Source: Brachybacterium sp. EE-P12 (GTDB taxonomy: Bacteria; Actinomycetota; Actinomycetes; Actinomycetales; Dermabacteraceae). Taken from it: a stretch of DNA of 64,000 nucleotides. The notes beneath the pieces were generated by a model. It was not told the DNA's origin. It saw only the letters and a list, made by a program, of their open reading frames with translations, and searched no databases. The stretch is from assembly GCF_003711805.1 (NCBI RefSeq), contig NZ_QXCP01000006.1, positions 310,001-374,000 of the forward strand. Reading direction: 5' to 3'. Positions 35,201 to 44,721 of this stretch are shown in pieces (within the stretch, counting starts at the first letter, position 1; each line of letters starts with the position of its first letter). The translations under genes and the position numbers were made by a program.

Positions 35201-36544
35201 GTGAGCGCGCTCGGCCTCGCCCTGATCCTGCTCGTCCCGCTGGCCCTCGCCGGCGGGATCGTCTCCGCCGTGCTCACCGCTGTCGACGCCGCCCAGCTCG
35301 CCGTCAGCCGCCACACCCTGGAGAAGGCGACCGCCGAGCGGCCCGCGGCGGTGCGGGAACGCATCCTGCACCAGCACGCCGACGCCGGACGCACGCTCGC
35401 CTCGGTCTCGCTCGGCCGCGTGCTCGGCGAGACGGTCATGGTCACGGCGATCGCCGCGATCTGCTTCTCCGCGCACGCCGAGCTGCGGCCCGGCGAGGGA
35501 TGGGCGCTGCCGCTGCTGGCCACCCTCCTGATCGCCGGGTTCATGGCGCTGGTGATGCTCGCGATCTCCCCGCGCACCATCGGCCGTCGACGTGCCGAGT
35601 CGGTGCTGATCTCCGCTCGCGGCCTGGTCGCGGTGATGCGCTGGGCGCTGTGGCTGCCCGCCGGCGCGCTGGCGAACCTCGGCGCGTCCCTCGCCTCCCG
35701 GGCCGGCAGCCAGGAGGATCCGGAGGAGCGGGCCGAGAAGGCCCGCCGCAACGTGGACCGCGCCCTCGAGGACGAGCACGTCCGCGACGGGGAGCGCGAC
35801 ATGATCCAGGGCGTCTTCGACCTGCGCGGCACGATGGTGCGCGAGCTGATGGTGCCGCGCCCCGACATGGTCACGATCACCGTGGACTCGAGCGCCGAGA
35901 AGGCGATGCGCCTGTTCGTCCGCTCCGGCTACTCGCGGATCCCCGTGATCGGGGAGAACGTCGACGACCTGCGAGGCATGCTGTACGTCAAGGACGTCAT
36001 GCGCGCCATCCACTCACCCTGGGACCCCCGCCCCGAGCGTCCCGTCCGCGAGGTCATGCGCCCGGCACGCTTCGCCCCGGAGTTCGTCGCGGCCGACGAG
36101 GTGCTGCGCCAGATGCAGACCAGCCACGTGCACATCACCGTGCTCGTGGACGAGTACGGGGGAGTGGCCGGCATCGTGACCATCGAGGACGTCCTCGAGG
36201 AGATCGTCGGCGAGATCGCCGACGAGCACGACCGCCGCGAGCCGGAGATCGAGGACCTCGGCGAGGGCCGCTACCGCGTCCCCGCCCGGGCGAGCCTGTC
36301 CGAGGTGGGCGAGCTGTTCGATCTCGACATCGACGACGACGACATCGACTCCGTCGGGGGACTGCTCGCCAAGACCACCGGACGGGTGCCGATCCCCGGC
36401 AGCACCGCCAGCGCCCACGGACTCAACCTCGAGGCCGACCGCACCGCCGGACGGCGCAAGAGGCTCTCCACCGTGATCGTCAGCAGGACGAGCACGCACG
36501 ACGAGAGCCCCGACAAAGACCAGGAGGACCCCCATGAGCGCTGA
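35201..36544 (+). CDS. Hemolysin-family CNNM/CBS-domain membrane protein
   Basis: The 447-residue protein has an N-terminal CNNM domain (DUF21) with about four membrane segments over residues 1-140. Two CBS domains follow with MVPRPDMVTITVDSS and DVMRAIHSPWD, VLVDEYGGVAGIVTIEDVLEEIVGEI, then a CorC_HlyC C-terminal domain (LGEGRYRVPARASLSEVGELF). Such proteins are magnesium/cobalt efflux or related transporters. The GTG at 35201 has GAGGGG upstream. It overlaps era by 11 bases. The usual name 'hemolysin' is historical and not a functional claim. Confidence 0.9.
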   Translation: MSALGLALILLVPLALAGGIVSAVLTAVDAAQLAVSRHTLEKATAERPAAVRERILHQHADAGRTLASVSLGRVLGETVMVTAIAAICFSAHAELRPGEGWALPLLATLLIAGFMALVMLAISPRTIGRRRAESVLISARGLVAVMRWALWLPAGALANLGASLASRAGSQEDPEERAEKARRNVDRALEDEHVRDGERDMIQGVFDLRGTMVRELMVPRPDMVTITVDSSAEKAMRLFVRSGYSRIPVIGENVDDLRGMLYVKDVMRAIHSPWDPRPERPVREVMRPARFAPEFVAADEVLRQMQTSHVHITVLVDEYGGVAGIVTIEDVLEEIVGEIADEHDRREPEIEDLGEGRYRVPARASLSEVGELFDLDIDDDDIDSVGGLLAKTTGRVPIPGSTASAHGLNLEADRTAGRRKRLSTVIVSRTSTHDESPDKDQEDPHER

Positions 36545-37517
36545 GACACCGCACACCGGCACCGACGAGAACAAGCCCGGACAGGTCGTGCACCGGTCGG
36601 GCTTCGTCGCGCTCGTCGGCCGACCGAACGTCGGCAAGTCCACCCTCACGAACGCGCTCGTCGGCGAGAAGGTCGCGATCACCTCGACCAAGCCGCAGAC
36701 GACCCGACGCGCGATCCGCGGCATCGTCACCCGCGAGGATTCCCAGCTCATCCTCGTGGACACCCCGGGCGTGCACCGGCCCCGCACCCTGCTCGGGGAG
36801 AGGCTGAACGACCTGGTGCGCGAGACTCTCGGCGAGGTCGACGTGGTGGGCTTCTGCCTCCCCGCCGACCAGAAGATCGGCCCCGGCGACCGGTTCGTCG
36901 CCGAGGACCTGGTCGAGATGCGCACCGGGCGGCGCGGGCCGCGCGTCGTGGCGATCGTCACGAAGATCGACCTCGTGGGGCGCGATGCGCTCGCGGAGCA
37001 CCTGATGAGCGTCGACCAGCTCATGGACTTCGACGAGATCGTGCCGATCTCCGCCGTCAAGGGCGAGCAGATCGACGTGCTCATGGATGTCATCTCCGCC
37101 CAGCTGCCCGAGGGACCCCAGCTCTACCCCGACGACCAGCTCACCGAGGAGTCCCGCGACGACCGCATCTCCGAGCTGATCCGTGAGGCGGCGCTGGAGG
37201 GAGTGCGTGACGAGCTTCCTCACTCGATCGCGGTCGTGGTCGAGGAAGTCGTCGAGGTCGACCCCGACGGCGACGCGTTCACCGAGGTCGAGCCCGGCAC
37301 GGGACGCCTCGTGGTGCGGGCCACCCTGTTCGTCGAGCGCGACAGCCAGAAGGGCATCATCATCGGCCGCGGAGGCTCTCGGCTCAAGGAGGTCGGGTCC
37401 CGGGCGCGGCGCGAGATCAACGCGCTGCTGGGCCGCAAGGTGCACCTCGACCTTCGGGTGAAGGTCGCCAAGGAGTGGCAGCGGGACCCGAAGCAGCTGG
37501 GCCGTCTGGGATTCTGA
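36534..37517 (+). CDS. era: GTPase Era
   Basis: The 327-residue GTPase binds 16S rRNA and checks 30S assembly. It has the P-loop VGRPNVGKSTLTNAL, switch region TSTKPQTTRRAIRG, VDTPGVHRPRTLLG and TKIDLV, and a C-terminal KH domain with FVERDSQKGIIIGRGGSRLK. An extra N-terminal 18 residues precede the core. The ATG at 36534 lies within the end of the upstream gene, with GAGGAC before it. It closes the HIT-phoH-ybeY-CBS-era operon. Confidence 0.95.
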   Translation: MSAETPHTGTDENKPGQVVHRSGFVALVGRPNVGKSTLTNALVGEKVAITSTKPQTTRRAIRGIVTREDSQLILVDTPGVHRPRTLLGERLNDLVRETLGEVDVVGFCLPADQKIGPGDRFVAEDLVEMRTGRRGPRVVAIVTKIDLVGRDALAEHLMSVDQLMDFDEIVPISAVKGEQIDVLMDVISAQLPEGPQLYPDDQLTEESRDDRISELIREAALEGVRDELPHSIAVVVEEVVEVDPDGDAFTEVEPGTGRLVVRATLFVERDSQKGIIIGRGGSRLKEVGSRARREINALLGRKVHLDLRVKVAKEWQRDPKQLGRLGF

Positions 37518-37618
37518 TCCGGCGGGGGCGGTACAACAGGCTGGGTCTGTTCTCGGGGTGCGGCGTGACGGCGCGACGCCGCGGCGCCGACGGAGCGGGT
37601 GGACCCGAGCGGACGGAG

Positions 37619-37627
37619 TTGTCCACA
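37619..37627 (+). promoter_or_regulatory. Single DnaA-box-like sequence
   Basis: TTGTCCACA is an exact match to the actinobacterial DnaA box, about 80 bases before the DUF6318 lipoprotein gene. A single box does not make an origin; it could be chance or a regulatory site. The rest of the 191-base gap holds a possible -10 (TACGGT, 37666-37671) and nothing else. Confidence 0.3.
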
Positions 37628-37708
37628 AAACCGGCATCCGATGGCGGCGCACGTGTGTGCCTGGCTACGGTGGGGTGATCCGTCCCACCCCTCGGAAGGC
37701 ACCACCCC

Positions 37709-38353
37709 ATGCCCCGACGCCTCCTCAGCGCCGCCGCAGCCTGCACTCTCCTCCTCGGTCTCGCCGCCTGCGGCGAGGGAGGGGAGGGCCCGGTCACCAC
37801 ACCACCGCCGAAGATCGACATCAGCGGCCCCAGCGATGGCGGAGGGGACTCCGGGCCCAGCGATGGCGGGGGAGACGAGGCCTCGCCGAATGCTGCGCCG
37901 GATGTGCCTGCGCCGGACCCTGCGGACTATCCCGGGATGGACGAGAACACGCCGGAGGGTGCCGAGCAGGCGTTCCGGTACTACGTTGCGGTCTCGATGT
38001 GGGCGCATCAGACCGGGGATGATGAAACGCTGCGTGCACTCGAAGGGTCGCAATGCGGGGGCTGTAGAGACCTCAATAGCGACTTGCCAATACTTCAGGC
38101 GGAAGGAAAGTATTGGGGAGACCTTTCGGTGGGTGACGACTTTCTTCAGGCCTTTAAAGGGGAAGTCTATGATCAGGAAGTGAGTTACCACTTCGTCCTC
38201 TCTGAGCACTCGGAGCCCAACTTTGAGGATGGGGGAATGAAGAGTGTTGGCGAGACAGAGTATGTAACTACAGGTGGAATGGTTTGGGGCGCCGAGGGGT
38301 GGGTCGTTGAAGGGCTTCAGGGGGAATGGGGTTCCGATGCTTTCGAATCGTGA
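37709..38353 (+). CDS. DUF6318-like lipoprotein
   Basis: The 214-residue protein has a lipoprotein signal peptide with lipobox LGLAAC (Cys21), then a Gly/Asp/Pro-rich linker with a repeated GPSDGGGD unit. A domain of about 130 residues follows with PEGAEQAFRYYVAVSMWAHQTGD, a Cys pair in SQCGGCRDL and a C-terminal GAEGWVVEGLQGEWG. This fits the DUF6318 family of actinobacterial surface lipoproteins, of unknown function. From about 38040 the DNA becomes clearly less GC-rich (31 of 60 bases in 38161-38220), while the linker is typical of the genome. The end overlaps the next gene by 17 bases. Confidence 0.75.
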   Translation: MPRRLLSAAAACTLLLGLAACGEGGEGPVTTPPPKIDISGPSDGGGDSGPSDGGGDEASPNAAPDVPAPDPADYPGMDENTPEGAEQAFRYYVAVSMWAHQTGDDETLRALEGSQCGGCRDLNSDLPILQAEGKYWGDLSVGDDFLQAFKGEVYDQEVSYHFVLSEHSEPNFEDGGMKSVGETEYVTTGGMVWGAEGWVVEGLQGEWGSDAFES

Positions 38354-39524
38354 GGGCCGTCGGCGTATTCGTCTGATTGCTTGTTTGGTTGCACTGCTTG
38401 CGGCGTTCGCATTTGCTGCAGGCGCGCCTACACCTGCATTCGCGGAAGAGTCTGAAACTAGTGATGGGTCGTCGGAGGGTGGAGGCGGCCACGGCCCGGC
38501 GGACGCTGGCGACGGCCGTCGAGGGACGGCTACTGATGACGGGTTTTTGTTAGGGCAGTCTGAATACAAGAAAGCCTCACAAAATGGCAACAAAAACGCA
38601 ACGCCTGACAATATTGGGTCGGAACCTGAAGGTGCGTCTAGTTCCGCCGACGTTGAGGGTGCGTCTCCTGTGGTGCCTGACTTCATCACTCGCCTAGTAC
38701 GTAAGCCGGATCATGGTGAGTTTAACTGTCACGGAAACACATGCATGGCGTCGCGTAACACCTGTGTGGCTGCTCCGGATTACGAGATGATCAACGATGT
38801 GCCTTATGCGTCTCCTCGCTCCTCAGGGCCGCGAGCGGAAGGTTCGGTGACATACGAGTCGATCACGCGGGATACGGAGTCGGGTGAAGATTCGAGCAAC
38901 GGGTATACCTGCCAGGTGCCGTCGACTCCGACTCCTCGAACGCCAGCAGCCGGTGCGGCCGCGGGTGGCGAGATCGAGGAGCCTGAGCCCGTGGTGATCG
39001 TGGTGACGCGGAGCGACTTCGCGAAGCTGCCGGTGGAGCCGTCGGTGGCGAGCGCGGGGCCTGAGCGTGGCTGGTTGCCGACCGGGATGGTGAACGTGCT
39101 GCATGCGGAGTCAGAGGTCCAGACGCTCGAGACGGAGCTCTTGGACACGCCGGTGGCGGTGAGGGCGATCCCGACGTCGTATCACTGGGATCTCGGGGAC
39201 GGAAACACGATCACCACCTCGAAGCCGGGCAAGCCGTACCCGTCGGAGGAGGTGTCGGCGACGTATTCGGGGGAGGGCTGGTACGACGTCACGCTGACCA
39301 CGACGTTCGCCGGGCAGTTCTCCGTCGACGGCGGGGAGTGGGAGGACATCGACGGGACGATCGAGGTCGAGTCCGAGCCGATCGCCCTGTACTCGAAGTC
39401 CCTCGAATCGCGCCTGGTGAACCCCGACGTCCCGCTCGACGAGGACGAGGACCCCATCGTGCCGGAGCGCACCGCAGACACCGAGGGGCCCCAGGACCCC
39501 GAGGCGCGGAACCGCGAGATCTGA
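38337..39524 (+). CDS. Secreted PKD-like domain protein
   Basis: The 395-residue protein has a signal peptide (basic MLSNREGRRRIR, then a hydrophobic core ending PTPAFAEE). A polar Ser/Gly/Asn-rich region and a Cys-bearing segment (FNCHGNTCMASRNTC) follow, then a PKD-like domain with SYHWDLGDGNTITT, GEGWYDVTLTTTFAGQFS and EVESEPIALYSKSLESRLV. The C-terminus is acidic. No catalytic motif or sortase signal is visible; a surface or secreted binding role is an inference. The first 600 bases are low in GC (28 of 60 in 38581-38640), the PKD part is not. The start overlaps the lipoprotein gene, so the two are probably co-expressed. Confidence 0.72.
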   Translation: MLSNREGRRRIRLIACLVALLAAFAFAAGAPTPAFAEESETSDGSSEGGGGHGPADAGDGRRGTATDDGFLLGQSEYKKASQNGNKNATPDNIGSEPEGASSSADVEGASPVVPDFITRLVRKPDHGEFNCHGNTCMASRNTCVAAPDYEMINDVPYASPRSSGPRAEGSVTYESITRDTESGEDSSNGYTCQVPSTPTPRTPAAGAAAGGEIEEPEPVVIVVTRSDFAKLPVEPSVASAGPERGWLPTGMVNVLHAESEVQTLETELLDTPVAVRAIPTSYHWDLGDGNTITTSKPGKPYPSEEVSATYSGEGWYDVTLTTTFAGQFSVDGGEWEDIDGTIEVESEPIALYSKSLESRLVNPDVPLDEDEDPIVPERTADTEGPQDPEARNREI

Positions 39525-39629
39525 TCCCGGAAGGACCCGAGAGCCCAGCCGCGATGGTTGCGATGACCAGGGGGCCCATCGGCACGCGTTCGCATCGTGA
39601 TCCTGGCCGAGCAGCGGAGGTGACGGTGC

Positions 39630-39635
39630 TAACGT
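39630..39635 (+). promoter_or_regulatory. -10 element of the leuA leader transcript
   Basis: TAACGT is followed by seven bases (gacggac) and the GTG of the leader peptide at 39643. Confidence 0.55.
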
Positions 39636-39642
39636 GACGGAC

Positions 39643-41576
<1,934 letters not shown>

Positions 41577-41625
41577 GCTCGGACCGTCCCGGTCGGGCCA
41601 GGCTCGGGCCAGCGGCCTGAGTGCG

Positions 41626-41677
41626 GAGCTCCTCGACGAGACGTTCCAGAAACGTGGAACAGCTCGTCGAGGAGCTT
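41626..41677. terminator. Long inverted repeat between leuA and the EamA gene
   Basis: Bases 41626-41648 and 41655-41677 pair at 21 of 23 positions around a 6-base loop (gaaacg). The arm is gagctcctcgacgagacgtt plus three bases. It lies between convergent genes. No T-tract is present. Confidence 0.65.
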
Positions 41678-41726
41678 CGGGTCGGGGCGTGTCAGGTCCT
41701 GCTCCGGCGTCGCTGACGTGGGCGGT

Positions 41727-42812
41727 TCAGCCCGTGGCCGTGTCCGGCGAGCGAGGGTCGGCGGCGCGTTCGCTCGGAGCGTCCTCGCCGCGCAGGTCCT
41801 CCTCGGTGAGCACAGGCATCTCGCCGGTGAGCGTCGCGTGGGTGGGCGTGGGCAGGTCCCAGCCCGGCACCTCGTCCACCGGCTGTGGCTCCTCCTCCGG
41901 CCGGGACCGGGCCGTGAGGGTGACTCCGGCGCTCGCGACGACGACCAGCACCGCCGCGGTCACGCGCAGGGGAGTGATGCCCTGGTTCAGCAGCAGCACG
42001 CCGGCGAGCAGCGCGACCACGGGCTCGAGGCTCAGCATGATCCCGAAGACGTGCCGCGGCAGGCGGCGCAGGGCCGAGAGCTCGAGCGTGTACGGCAGCA
42101 CCGAGGCGAGCACTGCCGTGCCCAGCGCGAGCAGCAGGAGCTTCGGGTCGGTGAGCCCCACCACCGCACCGGGCGCCCCGAGGGGCAGGACCGCCAGAGC
42201 GCCGATCAGCATTGCGACCGCCAGGCCGTCCTGTCCCGGCACGAGGCGCCCCACCCGGGCACTGGTGAGCACGTACAGCCCCCAGAACACGGCTGCGACC
42301 AGGGCGAAGACGACGCCCAGCAGATCGAGCGCCGCTGCACCGGTGAGCGACTCGAGCCCGAACAGGCTCACCCCCGCCAGCGCGAGCACCACCCACAGCA
42401 GGTCGGTGCGCCGCGTGGACAGCAGCGCTGCGACCGCGAGCGGGCCCAGGAACTCGATCGCCACCGCCGTGCCCAGGGGGATCCGCTCGATCGCGGCATA
42501 GAACGCTCCGTTCATCCCGCCGACCACCACGCCGAAGGCGATCACGGCGAGCCACTGCTGGCGCGTGAAGAGGTGCGGCTTCGGGCGCACGATCAGCAGC
42601 AGCACGAGCGCCGCGAGACCGAGCCGCAGCGACGTCGTGCCCCAGGAGCCGATCGCGGGGAACAGATGCGTGGCCAGCGCCGCCCCGAACTGGAGCGAAC
42701 AGCAGGAGGCGAGGATGAACATGATCGGTGTCAGCGGCACCCCGCCCGAGGCGCCCGGGGCGGAGGAGACGCTCTGCGACGTCGTGGGGGCGGAGGTGGG
42801 AGAGGAGGTCAC
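41727..42812 (-). CDS. EamA/RhtA-like drug/metabolite transporter
   Basis: The 361-residue protein has ten hydrophobic segments in two EamA repeats, with GMNGAFYAAIERIPLGTAVAIEFLGPL in adjacent pieces and SLEPVVALLAGVLLLNQGITP, close to the RhtA threonine/homoserine exporter group. It exports amino acids or metabolites; the substrate is unknown. The C-terminal 60 residues form a charged, Pro-rich cytoplasmic tail. The GTG start at 42812 has a CACAGT hexamer six bases upstream, so leaderless translation is plausible; the GGAGG just before the codon is too close to act. It is divergent from a LysR regulator that is the natural candidate to control it. Confidence 0.85.
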   Translation of the reverse strand: MTSSPTSAPTTSQSVSSAPGASGGVPLTPIMFILASCCSLQFGAALATHLFPAIGSWGTTSLRLGLAALVLLLIVRPKPHLFTRQQWLAVIAFGVVVGGMNGAFYAAIERIPLGTAVAIEFLGPLAVAALLSTRRTDLLWVVLALAGVSLFGLESLTGAAALDLLGVVFALVAAVFWGLYVLTSARVGRLVPGQDGLAVAMLIGALAVLPLGAPGAVVGLTDPKLLLLALGTAVLASVLPYTLELSALRRLPRHVFGIMLSLEPVVALLAGVLLLNQGITPLRVTAAVLVVVASAGVTLTARSRPEEEPQPVDEVPGWDLPTPTHATLTGEMPVLTEEDLRGEDAPSERAADPRSPDTATG

Positions 42813-42854
42813 GCCTCCACTGTGCCCTTCGAATCCCGCCGGGTCCAGCGATGG

Positions 42855-42874
42855 TTCACGACGTGTACCGTGAA
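42855..42874. promoter_or_regulatory. Candidate LysR operator between divergent genes
   Basis: ttcacg-N8-cgtgaa is a dyad within the 96-base gap between the exporter and LysR genes, the usual place for the activator site of a LysR protein that also controls itself. Confidence 0.5.
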
Positions 42875-42891
42875 GCAGAGTCGAACAATCA

Positions 42892-42903
42892 GGGGGGGGG
42901 GGG
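42892..42903 (+). repeat. Homopolymeric tract of twelve G residues
   Basis: Twelve consecutive G bases end six bases before the LysR ATG. An AACAAT hexamer (42884-42889) lies just upstream, so transcription would start inside the tract, and the tract also occupies the ribosome-binding position. Confidence 0.9.
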
Positions 42904-42908
42904 TGCGC

Positions 42909-43835
42909 ATGCTGAACCTGCACCGGCTGTTCCTGCTGCGAGAACTGCGCAGGCTGGAGACGATGTCCGCGATCGCGAGGGAGCACTCGATGTCGCCGTC
43001 GGCAGTCTCCCAGCAGCTCTCCCAGCTGGAGAGGGAGGCCGATGTCACCCTGTTCGAGCAGTCAGGCAGGCGCGTCGTCCTCACCGACGCCGGTGTGCGC
43101 CTGGCCCGACGCGCCGAGGAGATGCTCGGCCTGATGGAGTCCGCCGAGGCGGAGCTCGTCACCGCCCAGGGCGAGGCCGGGGGCGTGCTGCGCATCGCGT
43201 CCTTCCAGACCCCGCTCATCGCCCTGGCCCCGGTCGCGGTCAGCGTCCTCGAGCAGCGCCATCCCGATCTGCGGATCGAGATCGCCCAACGAGAGGTCGA
43301 CGAGGCCTATGACGGGCTGCTGTCCCACCGCTTCGACGTGATCCTCGGCGAGGAGTACCCGGGCGGGCAGCAGGTGGTGCGGCGCGGTACCGACCGCGAG
43401 CGCCTGCTGCGGGACCCCCTGCTCCTCGTCGTCCCCGACCACGGCGCCGCAGCCGATGCGCAGAGCCTCCGCGACCTCGCCGAGATGCCCTGGGCCCTCG
43501 ATCCCGAGGGCACCCGCACCGGCGCCTGGGAGCGAACCTACCTGCGCACGGCAGGGATCGAGCCGTGGGTCCGCTTCGACACCCCCGACCCGCTGCTGCA
43601 GGTGCACCTGGTGCGCTCCGGCCACGCCGCCGCCTTCGTCCCCGGGCTCATCGCGGCCGAGCACCTCGGCGGCACCCGCGTGCTGCGCCCGCCGGGCGAT
43701 CCCCATCGAGGTCTCTACACCGCGGCGCGGGCCGGCGCGCGCGAGCATCCCGCACTCCTCGCCTTCCGTGCGGCGCTGCTCGAGGCGGCCGGGGCCCTCG
43801 GCGACCTCCCCGGCCTCGAACGGCTGGGAGCCTGA
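42909..43835 (+). CDS. LysR-family transcriptional regulator (ArgP/LysG-like)
   Basis: The 308-residue protein begins MLNLHRLFLLRELRRLETMS with a winged HTH (IAREHSMSPSAVSQQLSQLE). An effector-binding domain of type-2 periplasmic-binding fold follows (GVLRIASFQTPLIALAPVAVS, FDVILGEEY). The adjacent divergent exporter recalls the LysG/LysE and ArgP arrangement in which the regulator senses the exported amino acid; this is an inference. Start choice is between ATG 42909 and GTG 42903. The G12 tract directly before the start may make its expression variable. Confidence 0.85.
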   Translation: MLNLHRLFLLRELRRLETMSAIAREHSMSPSAVSQQLSQLEREADVTLFEQSGRRVVLTDAGVRLARRAEEMLGLMESAEAELVTAQGEAGGVLRIASFQTPLIALAPVAVSVLEQRHPDLRIEIAQREVDEAYDGLLSHRFDVILGEEYPGGQQVVRRGTDRERLLRDPLLLVVPDHGAAADAQSLRDLAEMPWALDPEGTRTGAWERTYLRTAGIEPWVRFDTPDPLLQVHLVRSGHAAAFVPGLIAAEHLGGTRVLRPPGDPHRGLYTAARAGAREHPALLAFRAALLEAAGALGDLPGLERLGA

Positions 43836-43877
43836 GCTGCCTGAGCCGTTCGAGCCGTCCGGGTGTCCCGAGCCTGT

Positions 43878-43895
43878 TATCTTGAGATCAAGATA
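43878..43895. promoter_or_regulatory. MarR-type operator upstream of the methyltransferase
   Basis: tatcttgagatcaagata is a perfect dyad (tatcttga-ga-tcaagata). The core TTGA-nn-TCAA is common in MarR-family operators. It lies 22 bases before the ATG at 43917 and would cover the promoter. No MarR gene is in the window. Confidence 0.55.
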
Positions 43896-43916
43896 TCCCG
43901 AGCGAGAAGGGCCGCG

Positions 43917-44681
43917 ATGACGCACACCTGGAACCCGGAGCAGTATCTGCGCTACGGCGACGAACGAGCTCGGCCGTTCCTCGACCTCACCGCCCGGATC
44001 GGGGCCGAGCGCCCGGGCCTCGTCGTCGACCTCGGCGCCGGGCCCGCGACGCAGACCCGCCTGCTCGCCGAGCGCTGGCCGGGGGCCGAGGTGCTCGCCG
44101 TGGACTCGAGCCCGGAGATGATCGCCCGGGCCGACCTCGTCGAGGGACTCACCGCCGTGCACGGCGACCTGCGCACCTGGACCCCGCCGGGCGAGGTGGA
44201 CGTGCTCGTGACCAACGCGGCGCTCCAATGGGTGCCCGGACATCTCGACGAGATGCCGCGGCTTGCCGGGATGCTCGCCCCCGGCGGGTGGTTCGCGATG
44301 CAGGTACCGGGCAACTTCGACGAGCCCAGCCACACGATCCGCCGGGACCTCGCCGACCAGGAGCCCTATGCCGCGCACCTGCAGGGCATCGCCTCTCCCG
44401 CCTCGTACGACGCCGCCACCTACCTGCGCGCGCTCCAGGGGGCCGGGCTCGAGGTCGACGCGTGGGAGACCGTCTATCTCCACGTGCTGCACGGCCCCGA
44501 CCCCGTCTTCGAATGGGTCTCCGGCACGGGCGCCCGGCCCACCCTGCAGGCGTTGCCGGAGGCGCTCCGCACCGAGTTCGAGGAGGAGTTCAAAGCTCGT
44601 CTGCGCGAGGCCTATCCCGAACACGGGCACGGGGTCGTGCTGCCCTTCCGACGCGTCTTCGCCGTCGGCCGCCGCCACTGA
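43917..44681 (+). CDS. tam: Trans-aconitate 2-methyltransferase-like protein
   Basis: The 254-residue class I SAM-dependent methyltransferase begins THTWNPEQYLRYGDERARPF, the conserved start of Tam proteins. It has the SAM loop VVDLGAGPATQTRLLAERWP, acidic VLAVDSSPEMI, and LVTNAALQWVPGH, all typical. Tam methylates trans-aconitate, removing an inhibitor of aconitase. GAAGGG lies before the ATG at 43917. A MarR-type palindrome over the promoter suggests it is inducible. The substrate is inferred from the family only. Confidence 0.82.
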   Translation: MTHTWNPEQYLRYGDERARPFLDLTARIGAERPGLVVDLGAGPATQTRLLAERWPGAEVLAVDSSPEMIARADLVEGLTAVHGDLRTWTPPGEVDVLVTNAALQWVPGHLDEMPRLAGMLAPGGWFAMQVPGNFDEPSHTIRRDLADQEPYAAHLQGIASPASYDAATYLRALQGAGLEVDAWETVYLHVLHGPDPVFEWVSGTGARPTLQALPEALRTEFEEEFKARLREAYPEHGHGVVLPFRRVFAVGRRH

Positions 44682-44721
44682 GACGGATGCGCACAGCCGA
44701 GGCGGGTCCGCGCCGGTGCCG

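Noticed and set aside
37518-37708. Replication origin, because of a perfect DnaA box
   Set aside because: Only one box, no AT-rich unwinding region, no dnaA/dnaN neighbours.
39620-39639. Short frames starting at GTG 39620 or 39626 with GGAGG nearby as the leader peptide
   Set aside because: They stop after three to five codons and contain at most one Leu codon; the four-Leu frame downstream is the attenuator peptide.
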